From Viola odorata (Eukaryota; Streptophyta; Magnoliopsida; Malpighiales; Violaceae), in assembly GCA_963691705.1 (NCBI GenBank), contig OY829537.1, positions 58,504,304-58,568,303 on the forward strand: DNA of 64,000 nucleotides, given 5' to 3'. The notes beneath the pieces were generated by a model that was not told the origin of the DNA, made no database searches, and saw only the letters and a list, made by a program, of their open reading frames with translations. Of this stretch, positions 45,236 through 56,913 are shown piece after piece. Every line of letters starts with the position of its first letter. Position 1 is the first letter of the stretch. The position numbers were made by a program, and so were the translations under genes.

Positions 45236-46590
45236 TTTTGCCCCCCTGTACTAACCAAGAAAAGTAAAAACCTTCTCTGGACTACAAAACGCGCAATTCG
45301 CCTCCCCTGGATTACTTTTTTCAAGCAAGTTGCCCCGTTCCGTTAAATTTAGCCTTTAAATTTAACGAAAATTTATTTTTTACCTGTTATTGCAGGTTAC
45401 CTATACATGTCATTTCTTTTCTTTTTCTCTTTCCTCCATGTATCATTTCTTTTTTTCTCTTTGCTCCTTCTCTACCTCCACTCTCTTTCTGCCAAAACCT
45501 ACCATCACCATCACCCTCACCTTACCAACACCACCACCACCGCCACCACCACCGCCACCACCACCACCACCACCACCACCTCCATCTCCATCTCCATCTC
45601 CAACTCCTCTCCTCCTCCTCCGATGAAGGTGACCTTCCATCTCAGTTTATAGATGCTGAAAAATCGCCATCATCTCCGAGCATCAATCATTGTTGCCAAG
45701 ATTTCGGCCACCCACCTGGTGCGCATCCCTTTCCCTACTCACTAGTGCATCATTTTCATCCCAAAATCCAGTCACTTCTATCCTCTCAACTTTGCCACTC
45801 GCAGATCCCGACAAGCCATTATAGGCGCTACCTTCTCTTCATTTCTGATCTACATCTCCATTCCATTGCGCGTCTCCATCATCATATCTTCCTCCTCTCC
45901 CTCATTGCTACATCACTCCATTCTCCGGTTCAAAAAAACTTATCCCTATCTAACCTTCGATCCAACCACCTAAAGCTAATCATTTTATTGGGAAATGATG
46001 ATGATTTTGTAAAAGAAAAAAAGAAAAAGAAAAGAAAGAAAAAAGAAAAGAGAATCAGATTGGTACTGTTTGTTTTGCTAGTCTTGAAAACCAAAAAAGT
46101 AGAAAAGGAATAGAAAAATAAAAAATAGAGAAGACAATACTGTATTTTTAGATGTTGTTTGGGTTGGAAAAAAAAAGAAAATAAAGAGAAAAAAATAGAA
46201 AAGGAAAAGAAGTTGTCTTGGTGCTACTGGAGAAAAAAGTGAAAAAAATGGAAAGACAGAAAAATAGAAATAGAAAAGCATAAATTAAATCGATGGTGAT
46301 GGTGGTGTGTTGTTGTGAAAGAAAAAGAAAAATGATGATGAGCGGAGATGGAGATCGAGATGGAGGTGGTGGTGGTAGTGGTGTTGGTGAGGTGATAGTG
46401 GTGGTAGGTTTTGGCAAAAAGAGAGTGGAGGTAGAGAAGGAGGAAAGAGGAAAAAAGAAAAAAAATGACATGTAACGGAAAGGGGCAACTTGCTTGAAAA
46501 ATGTAGTTTGGGGAGGGGGGGGGGGGGGGGGGGGGGGGGTGGAATTGAGCATTTTGTAGTCCAGGGTAGGTTATTGCTTATTTGTAAGAT
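45236..46590. mobile_element. Long-inverted-repeat element H (non-autonomous, foldback-like)
   Basis: The left arm (45236-45620) and the reverse complement of the right arm (46285-46590) share, in order, CTGGACTACAAAA-GC-CAATTC, TTTTTCAAGCAAGTTGCCCC, TTCCGTTA, CTTCTCTACCTCCACTCTCTTT, GCCAAAACCTACCA and a CCACC microsatellite. The left arm has an extra about 100 bp. The interior (45650-46280) is non-coding and A/G-rich. A 25-base G-run lies at 46515-46539. Superfamily is not determined; target duplication not found. A truncated copy lies at about 37450-38316. Confidence 0.65.
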
Positions 46591-46881
46591 GAATAAGAAT
46601 TGGTAGAAGAGTAGGGGAATTTTGGTTTAGAATTGACTTCCTTTCAATCTTTAGTGCTAAGTGTAGAATTTCTTCCAATGTATTGTAAGTTTGGAAGTCA
46701 AGTTGGTGAGCAATCTTCTTGTACAAGCCACCTAAAAATCTTATCATTCTAGCTTCCATACTTTCTCGAACATGGCTTGCATTAGACAAGTTTCGATCTC
46801 ATAGAAGTAATCACTGACACTCTTGTTCCCTTGTGTCAACCGTTGGACTTTTTTATGCAAATTCCTGGTGTGATAAGTTGT
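46571..46881 (-). pseudogene. gag: Antisense gag fragment
   Basis: On the minus strand the region reads as a Ty3/gypsy Gag segment (TQGNKSVSDYFYEIETCLMQA, then after a stop MIRFLGGLYKKIAHQLDFQTYNTLEEILHLALKIERK). It is cut at 46881 by the LTR of Tat element B and at the other side merges with the edge of H. Its N-terminal part is not seen in the window. Confidence 0.7.
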
Positions 46882-47397
46882 TGATAAGATTCAGACTGTT
46901 GGGGAAGCGGGATCTGGATTATGGCCGTCTGGAATCACTGTAGCAGTAGTCCGTCGTACCTGCAAAGCGCCAGAGGGGGGACTCCGGCGTAGACACTCCG
47001 ATGCTTAAGTTAGTATGGCTGTGAAATTTGGCAGAGATTTTGGTAGAGAATCAGATCTTACTTTCAATCTAGAAATGAGTGGTATTTATAGCCGAAGAAA
47101 GAAAGGTTGTTACCCCCAGGGGATGACGTTATCATGGGGAGATATCACCCAGGATGACGTCATCATGCGTCAGCTGGAATGGATATCGCTAGTGAGATAT
47201 CGCCAATGAGACGTTGTCGGGGTTTCCTAGGATGGGATGACGCCGTGTGCCCCCCCCGCTGATGTTGACCATCCCAAGATCCTCAGTCTTACGGGGGCGG
47301 CAGCCGGGTGCCGTCGCTAGTGAAGGTCTATAGGGATCTGGCTTTGACTTGAGGTGAGAAGACGAATATACCCTTGGTGTTTCATCAATTGTTATCA
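46882..47397 (-). repeat. LTR of Tat element B
   Basis: 516 bp. On the minus strand it starts TGATAAC and ends CTTATCA, matching LTR A ends; shared internal blocks are GGGATGGTC-ACATCAGCGGGGGG, TGACGTCA-type words, GCATCGGAGTGT-TACGCCGGAG and GC-TTTGCAGGT. TATA box (plus strand 47083-47090, TATTTATA). No target duplication is evident. Confidence 0.82.
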
Positions 47398-47817
47398 TAA
47401 GCCCAACTGAAAATGAGCCCGAGTGTTCACCAAGGGTTGCCTCTCCTGGCCTCTGGAGGAATCGTTACTCCCTTTGCGCCGCGTCAGATTCGGGAAAATC
47501 ACCGAGTTTTTCTGACTCCTTTGTTAGCTCCATTGCACCGGATATACGATAGCAAAACAGGTGAGTGGGACCGACTGTTAGGGATAGTGCCGGTCCTTTC
47601 CGAAGCTTCTACTATCGTTCTGAAGGCGATATTTCCTTGTTTTTCCTGCACATTCTCAAATGTGGTTTTGTCATGTTAGCGAAAATGACATATACTGACA
47701 AGTACTAGTTACCCTTAGAGGTTTTCACCCACTCATGTCGGGGTGTTTTTGGTGTCGCCGTTTCCTTTCAAATTCGTGGGGTCTGGCCTTGCGGTAAGCA
47801 ACTTATAGTTTGTGCGG
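47398..47817. other. Element B sequence between LTR and Athila
   Basis: No gene supported; an 88-codon frame at 47413-47679 has no homologue I can name. It opens with AAGCCCAACTGAAAATGAG (47399-47417), repeated exactly at 59354-59372. The sequence joins that after 58510 once Athila and one TGCGG are discounted. Confidence 0.5.
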
Positions 47818-48710
47818 TGATCGTCACTCAAATATAATATATTTTCCTGGTGCCTAGATGCACAAGTAAATGTGTATAGGGGCAAGACAGGGTCGAACCA
47901 CAGAGATAGAAGGGCAGGTTTGCTAATGAAGATGTATGACAAGGTGATATGCAACAGACCGAATTGTAGTAACACTGGGGGGGGGGGTTTAATGTTGGCT
48001 AATAAATTAACCAACGCAGAGTGTGGGAGCTAACAAAACAGAATTGTAAAGTATTTATCTAGGGCATGAAAGCAAAATGTAATCCAGGGCAAGAAATGTA
48101 AACACTTCGAGGGCTAGAAACGTAGTAAAAGAGATATTAATCAGATGAGAATAGATCTTAGCGAAAGGTGTTCCTTTGGGTTGTTTTCTAGGTTGGCTAG
48201 TCATTGGTGCAAAAATGTTCCAGAGAATGTGTGCTGAAATTAATGTAAGAAAATATCCTTAGGACCAGCCGTCCTTACAAAAACCCTAGCACTATGCTTT
48301 TATAGCCTAATACTAGCTAGGAGACAAAATAGATAAGGGCAATGAGGAGGTGACAGCACATGTCCTTGCAAAAGGAATATTCTGGGATTCCTGCCACGTT
48401 GCTGCCTTCTAGAAGCGCATGGGATTCCGTGCGGATCTTTAAAGATGCTATCTTTGGAGGAAGATGCGGAGCTGTCGAGACCTGGAGACAGCGCACTAGT
48501 CTGGTTCGCGTCGAGGCCTTGAAAGCATCCTCCCTTCTAGGCCTTGAAGCTGGAATTCCTCAGAATTGCTCCGAAATTGCTTCTTTTTGCTCTTTTCCCT
48601 CTTTTGATGTCATTCTGCAAATAAGATCGTAATAAGGGTCAAATGGAAACATGAAGCCCCCTAAAAGGATACAAAAGAGGGTAAAATCTAGGTCATGAAG
48701 CATGCTATCA
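47818..48710 (-). repeat. 3' LTR of Athila, internally deleted
   Basis: Matches the 5' LTR except for loss of 702 bases corresponding to 57315-58016, at a 3-bp AGA shared by both deletion edges. The TATA box (rc TATAAAA, plus 48298-48304) is kept. A G-run at about 47978-47988 is three bases longer than in the other LTR. Confidence 0.92.
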
Positions 48711-49395
48711 TACATCCCCACACTGCCCCTATGCTCGCCCTCGAGCATAAACAAAATTAGAAAATCACCTTATCCATTAGCATACATAGTCAAATCCCAA
48801 TACACAGAATCGGCACGCCATCCTACAAGCAACACCCAAACAAAACAAATCCAGACCTAGAAAAGCACCTGCATCCGGCTGGCAGAATAACGATCCTACC
48901 AACCAGACTTTCCCATACCTAACCTAATCACCAGCAGTCCTCACAACGATGTGTATTTGCACTCATACTCAGAATATAATACGTGTTTAGGCTATCACTC
49001 AAGAATGCAAATAACACAACACAGGCATATGGTTTGCAAGTCAATCCGAGTACTGTAGAACACATGCATGAGCAATCAACGATCGGAAGAGACTACGCAT
49101 CAGCAAAGAGAAAGAAAAGGGTGCGAAGAGCTAGAAATGTGGAGGAGAGAAGTAGGAGATGAATAGAAGAGAAATGAGGGGAGAAAAGAAGGAAAGAAAA
49201 GAAAGGACCAGATATAACGTGGATGGATTCCCTGGCATAGGAAAAAGGCGAAGTGGCAAGGCAGCTTTCATTGAGGGCACGAGATGTTTCGGGGGCTAGA
49301 CAGAGGTCTTCTTTCGAGGGCAGGAAAACTTGCTTGCTGTGGAGGCTTCGGATGCGGATGCACTTTTTGCTTGATTAATACCCCTCTCCTTTTTA

Positions 49396-49433
<38 letters not shown>

Positions 49434-51266
49434 TTTAGAAGGATTAGAAGAGGGGGGGGGGGGGGGGGTACGAAGCAGTTACAAGACTCTGCTTCCTCTG
49501 AGGCATAGGACTTTTAGTTTTTCGTTCGGTGCTTGCCCTTGGTCTGCTTTCTGCATCGATGGTGACTTCTTTTTCGCTTCCCCACACTTGAACTTTTCTG
49601 GGGCTCGAAGCTTTGGAATGATCTAGGGCTCGAAATGCGTTGAATTTCTTTTTCGGCTTTCTGCTTTTTCTTGCCCTAGATCTCTGCTTTCTGCTCTGAA
49701 GCCTTTTTGCTTTTGCCTGCTTCCCCACACTTGAACTTGTCTGCGCGCTCTTCGGGTGTCTAGCCCTCGACGTTACCCTCAATAATTGCTACCTCACCTA
49801 CCAAGGAAAAAGATCAAGAAAATACGAATGGTCAGGAAAGAATATGAAAGGAAGGGGAATGTCGGGGGCTCGAAAATAAAAGAGAGAGAGAGGGGGAGAA
49901 GAGAAACAAAGAGACATTGATGTGAAGCTTTTCGTCCTATCTAAGCTTTCCCATGTCCTAACAGTGACTATACCCAGGGATATAGTGCAAACCTAGACTG
50001 TGCCTAGCTAAGCATTTTCGCTCAAAGAATAACAGGCATGAAGCTCAAGTATGCTCGCGGGTTCAAATCATGACTACTGGTGTCGTGGTCTAGATATGGA
50101 TATAAGGGCTAGCAGGCCATAAAAATGCATGCTTAGGTGCAGATGCGATGGGTGTCATGCTTTTTCTGTGTATCGAGAGCAAAAGATGCATGTTATGAAC
50201 AAGGGTTTGAAAACTGGCAGTGGGAAATTTTTTCCTAGCATGGCTAAAATGAAAAATCCGAAAAATAAAATCCGAGAATCATGCAGTCATGCAACAAACG
50301 AGAATTTAAACATGCAATCATGCAACATAGCAAATATAAATCCCTCCCCACACTTAGGCAGCGCATTGTCCTCAATGCGGGGGGATAAAAAAAAAAGTAG
50401 TTCAGTACAAAAATAATTAAACAAAAAGCAGTAAATTGTTCAGTGCCCCTTTTCGGGGGCTGGAAAAATGGAAGTGTTTGGGGGCGGACTACTGGGGTGG
50501 CAAATTCCTGCGAGCAACTTCAGCCGTCAAAGCCTGAACTTCTCGCAGAATTAGTTGGAGCAGCCGCGTCTGGGTTGGTTGATGGTGGTGTTGCGGTTTT
50601 GTATGAAGCTGAGTTAGGGGTAGCGGACTGTGACCTAGATCTGGAAGGAACAGGACTGGAGGTGTCCACTGGCTTTGCGCTTTTGCGGGCTGGCTTTTTA
50701 GTTTTAGGTGCCATTGAAGGTGGAAGAAAGACAGTGAAGTGAAGAAGATGGTAGTGGAGAGATTGGTAGGGTTGCGTGTTTGGTGAGGGAGATAGGGTGA
50801 AAGTGATGGGTTTGGAAGTGATGAGTGAAAAATAAGGTGGGAGCGTGGGAGAGAGAGTAAAATCGCAACTTGCAATAAATGGTACAACTTTACTCTTGAT
50901 GAGGCCTGCGCCTTCTGCGGTTTGGCAGGCCACGCGTCATCTTGGGGGTGGAGCACGTTGATCCGTGCGTACCTCAACTGCCAAAAAAGGATAGCCAATT
51001 TTAAATTTCAAAAAGGCAGTTGGTACAAATAGAGATATGGACAAAAAGAGAGAATAAAGGTGAGTTAACGTTAATTAAAAAGAATAAAATCCTAGGGAAA
51101 GGGAAAGGTAAAGGATAATTACAATAAATAAAACAAAATCAAATAAAATCAGAGAATCCGAAAAGATATCAGAAAAGATAAGGGAGAGAGAAAGGGTGCG
51201 GATGGCATGTAGAATGCTTCCAATGTGGTCTGTTTATGCGTCGGGACCTCGACGTTCAACACGAAT
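48711..51266 (-). other. Athila 3' region: PPT, repeats, no clear env-like gene
   Basis: Athila elements often carry an env-like ORF here; none is convincing. A 65-codon frame (minus, 50717-50520) beginning MAPKTKKPARKSAKPVD with Ser/Pro/Thr-rich sequence may be a remnant of such an ORF or accessory protein. The polypurine tract next to the LTR reads GGCAGTGTGGGGATG on the minus strand (48712-48726). A T-run (49401-49432) and a 17-base G-run (49452-49468) lie mid-region. Confidence 0.6.
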
Positions 51267-54235
51267 CTAGGTCTGGGAAGGTGGCACGTCCACCATGGCC
51301 TCTTCAACTGTCGAGGGCTGAAATCCTTCGTAGAAGGGTTTAACGCGTTGACCATTGACCTTAAAGATAATTCCTGTTGTTGGATTTTGGATCTCTACCG
51401 CCCCATGGTCGTAAACTGTCGTGACCACGAAAGGTCCTGACCATTTAGATTTTAATTTCCCAGCAAAGAGGCGTAGGCGCGAGTTATATAGCAACACTTG
51501 CTGTCCAACTACAAAGTTTTTGGGACGAAGGTGACGGTCATGGAAAGCTTTTGTTTTGCCCTTGTAGAGTAGGGCATTTTCATAAGCATCGTCGCGCAAT
51601 TCTTCTAGCTCTTGGATCTGCAAACGGCGGTGCTGGTTTGCGAGGCCCAGATCTGTATTCACCTTTCGGATGGCCCAGAATGCTTTATGCTCTATCTCTA
51701 CTGGAAGATGGCATGGTTTTCCATAAACAAGTCTGTATGGGGTCATTCCTATCGGGGTCTTGAAAGCTGTTCGGTAGGCCCAGAGGGCATCATCTAATTT
51801 CAAGCTCCAGTCTTTTCGGGACTGGCTGACAGTCTTCTCAAGGATGGATTTGATCTCACGGTTCGAGACCTCGGCTTGTCCGTTGGTCTGAGGGTGATAG
51901 GCAGTGGAAGTTCTATGGTGGACTCCATATTTTGCTAAGAGCGAGGTCACGACACGGTTGCAGAAGTGGGTGCCTCTATCACTGATGAGGGCTCTAGGGG
52001 TGCCAAACCGATTGAAGATATGGGTACGAAGAAAGTTCACAACCACCTTAGAATCATCCGTCCGAGTGGCTTTGGCTTCTACCCATTTGGAAACATAATC
52101 GACTGCTAGAAGGATATAGATATTGCCAAAAGAGTTGGGAAAGGGACCCATGAAGTCGATACCCCATATATCGAAGATCTCGCAAGTGATGATGTTAGTC
52201 AAGGGCATCTGATTTCTGGCCCCTATATTTCCAGTGGCCTGACATCGGGGGCACGAAGCGCAATACATGTAACTGTCCTTGAAAATGGTTGGCCAGTAAA
52301 GGCCAGCTTCTAGGACTTTCAGGGCAGTTTTCTTGGCCGCGAAATGTCCTCCTTCAGAATGACAGAATTTAAGGATCGAGGGCACCTCATCCATGGTCAC
52401 ACATCTTCGAATTATTTGGTCCGAGCAATGTTTCCATAAATAGGGGCTGTCCCAAATGTAGTATTTGGCTCGCCTTCTGATTTTGTTGCAATCGGAAGGG
52501 GAGGCATCGGCTGGAAAAGTTTCAGTGGCACAAAAGTTTGCAATATCTGAGAACCAAGGGGAATAGACAGCTTGGGCTAGACATAGTCGCTCGTCTGGAA
52601 AAGTATCTCGGATGGGTTCAAGCGAATTATCTGCTTGGGCTGGAAGTCTGCTCAAGTGGTCTGCCACAAGATTTTCTTTTCCCGCTTTATCTTTGATAGT
52701 TATGTCAAACTCTTGCAAAAGCATGATCCATCGAATAAGTCGTGGCTTGACATCTACTTTGGTCAGCAAGCACCGAAGGGCAGAATGATCCGAATAGATG
52801 AGGACATGAGTGCCTAGGAGATATTGCCTGAACTTGTCTAGGGCATAGACAACAGCCAGGAGTTCCTTTTCTGTGGTTGTGTAATTATGCTGGGCTGGGT
52901 CTAGTAGTTTAGAAGCATAATAAATCACATGGGTCTCCTTCTCCTTCCTCTGACCCAAGACGGCGCCCAGGGCTTGATTGCTGGCGTCACACATGACCTC
53001 GAAAGGTAATGTCCAGTCGGGGGCACGAATGATCGGGGCCGAGATAAGTTTTTTCTTGAGAAGTTCAAAAGCGTCTTTGCACGCCTCATTAAAATCAAAG
53101 ATCGTGTCTTTCTGGAGCAAGCGACACATTGGTTGAGCGATTTTGGAAAAATCCTTGATAAATCGTCTGTAGAATCCGGCGTGGCCTAGAAAAGATCTCA
53201 CATCTCTGACACAAGAAGGATAGGGCAGGGACTCTATCACTTCGATTTTTGCTTTGTCGACCTCAATCCCTTTGGCTGATATAACATGGCCTAGCACCAG
53301 GGCTCGATCCACCATAAAGTGGCATTTCTCAAAATTCAGGACAAGGTCTGTCTCTATGCAGCGCTCTAAACATTTCTTCAGATTGCTCATGCATTCGTCA
53401 AAGGAATTTCCATAGACGGTGAAGTCATCCATGAAGACCTCAATTTCGTCTTCGACTAACTCAGAGAAAATGCTAACCATACAGCGCTGGAAAGTGGCAG
53501 GAGCGTTGCACAAGCCGAAGGGCATGCGTCTATATACGAAGGTCCCGAAAGGGCAAGTAAAGGTAGTCTTTTCCTGGTCTTCAGGAGCGACCGGGATCTG
53601 GTGGAAACCAGAGTAATCGTCTAGGCAGCAATAGTGGGTCTTTCCTGCGAGACGTTCCAGCATCTGATCGATGAAGGGCAAGGGGAAATGGTCTTTTCTG
53701 GTGGGAGCATTCAGTCGGCGGTAATCGATGCACACTCTCCACCCATTCTGGATCCGGGTAGGAATGGATTCGCCATCTTGGCTGGTGATGATTGTGAGGC
53801 CTGTTTTCTTGGGCACGACCTGGATAGGGCTGACCCAAGGGCTATCTGAGATGGGGTAGATAACTCCTGCGTCTAGCAACTTAAGAATTTCTTTCTTCAC
53901 CACTTCCATCATAGGCGGGTTAAGGCGTCTCTGGGGCTGGCGAATGGTCTTGCTTGCATCTTCTAGGTGGATGTGATGAGTGCACAATGCTGGGGATAGA
54001 CCTTTGATGTCTGCAATGGTCCATCCTATAACTTGTCTGAAGTTTTTCAGCAAAGAAAGCAGTTGGGACTCTTCGAGGTCTCGAAGCTTGTTGGAGATAA
54101 TAACAGGTAGAGAGTTATCGGGACCTAGATAAGCATACTTTAGATGAGAAGGTAAAGGTTTAAGATCTAGGGCTGGAGCCTGATCAACTGATGAAATTAA
54201 TTTAACATGGCCTTCATAGTCAGGGACTGCGCTGG
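51267..54235 (-). CDS. pol: Athila pol: RT, RNase H, integrase
   Basis: One open frame of 928 codons from the first Met (54053), with the frame open upstream to about 54235. [32 protein letters not shown], catalytic FMDD at residues 207-210. RNase [15 protein letters not shown] with its first catalytic Asp at 356, unlike the Tat/Ogre copies. Integrase: zinc His565/His570 and Cys601/Cys604, then Asp633 ([10 protein letters not shown]), Asp692 (SDRGTHF) and Glu728 (QAEVSN), D-D-35-E. The C-terminal [16 protein letters not shown] resembles the GPFxV module. The domains look complete; only the link to gag-protease is broken, by a frameshift at about 54215-54240. Confidence 0.93.
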
Positions 54236-55567
54236 TGGCTCATACTGAGTGACAGGGCATTCTTCTAGGTCAGCGACGACAGAGTGTAACTCAGATGGAA
54301 TGGAAATTGTCGAGGCCACGACATCTAGAAGAGCGGGTGTCAGACTCCTGTCAAGGGCAAAATGCAAGGGGTCAGTAGAATACATTTCATCAATTTCCCC
54401 TACAAGGGGATCAACAATATCAATATAATTCACACTAGAAAATTCAGAAGGGTATCGCATGGCCTCTAGCATATTGAATTTGATGATCTCTCCATCAAAT
54501 TCGAGAGAAATGATGGCATCATGAACATCAATCTTGGCTCGGGCCGTGGCCAGAAATGGACGGCCTAGAAGAACATCAGTGGACTTGGTGGAGTCCTCAT
54601 TTTCCATTGCAATTATGTAGAAATCAGCAGGGAATAAGAATTCTCCCACTTGGACTAGAACATCTTTGATAATCCCTTCGGGGTAAATGATGGAACGATC
54701 CGCGAGCTGGATAGCCAGGTCTGTGGGAACTAGAGGTTCGAGACCTAGACTGTTGTAGATTATCAAGGGCATCACATTAATTCCTGCGCCGAGATCACAC
54801 ATGGCTTTTCCAATATCAACTGTGCCTATTCGACAAGGGATAATGAACATGCCCTGGTCTTTGCATTTTGGAGGAATTCTGCTTTGGATGTGCGCGAAAG
54901 CACTGGCTCCTATGCTGATCTTGTTGACTTCAGCGAACTTGTTTTTGTTAGTGCACAATTGCTTCAAGAATTTGGCATAGCGAGGGACATTTTTCACGGC
55001 CTGGAGGAGAGGAATATTGACAACCACTTTACTGAACATCTCAAAGATATCTCGGTCTTCCTTATCTTTCTTGGCCTTGACCAATCTATGAGGGAACGGG
55101 GGCTCGAGAATCTTATGGATGTATTCTTGAGTAAATTCTGGTGGGTTTGGGTCATTTCGTGGTGAACCTCTCGGAGAGCGGATTCTATCCTCTTTGACTT
55201 CCACGAATCTAGGGACTTTGGGAAGTTTAGTTCTGGGTTTGGGCCGAATCTCGGCCTCGGGTGTATTTTCAGCATCGGGGGCTGGAAGCTCAGGTGAGTT
55301 CAGGGTCATTCCACTACGCAGAGTCAATGCGCAGACATTGTGCTTTGGATTTACTTCTGTTTGAGGTGGCAATCTGCCATGGTTTGTTACTTCCTGGAGT
55401 TGGGCAGTCAGATTGCGCATCTGCTTTTTGAGATCATCAATTTCTTTTTGCTGTTCGGGGTTCCTGGGTATTTCAGCTTTCGGGGGCTGGATAAAAGTCT
55501 GATCTGGAGGTTGGACAAAGGTTTGATCTTGAGGAGGTTGGCGTTGGTACTGCTGTTGATGATACGT
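54197..55567 (-). pseudogene. PR: Athila Gag tail and protease
   Basis: In frame with gag after a single TGA (55571-55573). A Gln/Pro-rich linker, a short coiled coil (DDLKKQMRNLTAQLQEV), a Pro-rich segment, then the protease with MCDLGAGINVMP (Asp-Leu-Gly-Ala form usual in Athila) and LLGRPFLATARAKID. The frame ends at 54197 because of a one-base frameshift relative to pol at about 54215-54240. Confidence 0.85.
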
Positions 55568-55570
55568 GGG

Positions 55571-56710
55571 TCAAGGTCTGAAGTTTGGCATGTTAGGCGG
55601 GGGGTTTCCATATGGATTCTGGTGTGGTTGGTGGCTAGGTCCCGAAAATTGATTGTTTGGTACCCACCCTGGATTTGGCTGTTTCCACCCTTGGTTGTAA
55701 TTTTGAGCATATTGGACTGGAATGAATTGGCCAGCAGCATTTACTTGAATTTCTTCTGGAATGTGGGGGCATGCATCAGTGGCATGATCCACGAAATTGC
55801 ATATTTGGCAAGCTTTGACAGGTGCGGGTTGTGATGTTATGAAATTCTGAAACATCCCCGTAAGGGACGATATCTGTTTCTGAAGGGCTGCTACTTGGAC
55901 ATCCTGGCCTGGATTATTGGTAAGGTCATCAGAGGCATTCTTGGCCATGAGCTCTATCGTAGCTCGAGCTGCTTTCGGGGTCAAGGCAGTCAGGGAACCA
56001 TTGGCAGCTGCATTTAGCAATGCCTTGTCATGAGGTTGGAGGCCTTCACAAAAGTACTGAACAAGAGCGTGTTCGGTAAGGTTGTGGGCTGGGCAATTAG
56101 ACTGCATCTTCTGAAATCTTTCGTAGTACTGGGCCAGGGTTTCCTCCTTCTTCTGAACTATGGAAACTAGTTGCTTGCGTGTAGTGTTAGAGATAGAAGT
56201 AGGGTAGTACTTTTCAGTGAAGATTTTTGACATATCCACCCAAGAGCGAATAGATCTTGCTGGAAGGTCATAATACCAATCAAGGGCATCATCTTTGAGA
56301 GACCACTGGAATGCGCGAAGCTTGGCTTGCTCAATACTGACGTTAGCAGGTTTCATGGCCTCGCAAATTGAATGGAGCTGTTGGAGGTGACGAAGGGCAT
56401 TCTCCTTGGCTACCCCCCGAAAGATAGGCAGATGATGAAGTACGGCTGACTTAAGAGTCCAGTCATGGGGGACGTTAGGCCAGTCAATGCAGCTGCTTGC
56501 CATATCGGGAGTTGCATGGAAGTTGTCAATAGTTTGTTGGTCTGGTATTGGTGGTGGTGGTGGGTTCTCATGACGATCTTGGTCGTCATGATTGTTGTGG
56601 TTGGCTAGATCAGCCATTTCAAGTAAATCGAGATGGTCTGGTGGGATTTGGTGTTGGTTGTCGTGAAGGAAGGTCAGGTCTATGTAATGATGGTGTTCCT
56701 GATCAGCCAA
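55571..56710 (-). pseudogene. gag: Athila gag
   Basis: 379 codons from ATG 56710. N-terminal His/Asp-rich, Pro tract, capsid core (IFRGVAKENALRHLQQLHSICEA, LKDDALDWYYDLPA, YYPTSISNTTRKQL, YYERFQKMQSNCPAH, YFCEGLQPHDKALLNAAANGSL), a nucleocapsid knuckle CQICNFVDHATDAC (C-X2-C-X4-H-X4-C) and an Asn/Pro/Gln-rich tail. The stop is a TGA at 55571-55573 after which the same frame continues into protease, so it is likely a CGA-to-TGA change in a fused gag-pro-pol. Confidence 0.88.
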
Positions 56711-56890
56711 GTTGGTAGGGGATCCGTCGAGGGCAGGATGTGGAATTACTCTACGATGAGCAGATGTTCCTTGAGCTTACCTCCGAAGTCCTCTTTCCGT
56801 CCTGGTCAACTCGAGGTCTAGAGGGAGCAGATCTGGGGCAGACCTCCTGGTCATACAAGAAAAACAGAAACAAAATTAGTACCGTTCATA

Positions 56891-56908
56891 TCCCCGGCAA
56901 CGGCGCCA
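56891..56908 (-). other. Primer-binding site of Athila (tRNA-Asp)
   Basis: Minus strand TGGCGCCGTTGCCGGGGA, exact complement of the plant tRNA-Asp(GTC) 3' end, five bases inside the 5' LTR. The Athila leader, 56711-56889, between it and gag, has no other feature. Confidence 0.95.
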
Positions 56909-56913
56909 AAATT

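Larger units (their letters stand above)
38317..46110 (+). repeat. Tandem duplication, copy 2, interrupted by element D
   Basis: The LTR part (38317-38613 and 45035-45159, ending GGATCGTATCA) and flank (45160-46110) are highly similar to copy 1. The first 60-odd bases differ by indels from the copy 1 LTR. The interruption at 38613/45035 is element D. The undisturbed target is visible in copy 1 at about 37243-37255 (TTGGCTAGTACTAG). Confidence 0.8.

Noticed and set aside
49284..49508. 74-codon ORF with Phe-run and Gly-run
   Set aside because: Translation of the T-run and G-run in the Athila 3' region.
48711..51266. Env-like gene of Athila
   Set aside because: No frame shows a signal peptide plus transmembrane layout; only a 65-codon Ser/Pro-rich remnant is open.
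56891..56908. Possible tRNA-Asp gene
   Set aside because: Only the complement of the 3' 18 bases is present and it sits at the PBS position; no cloverleaf.
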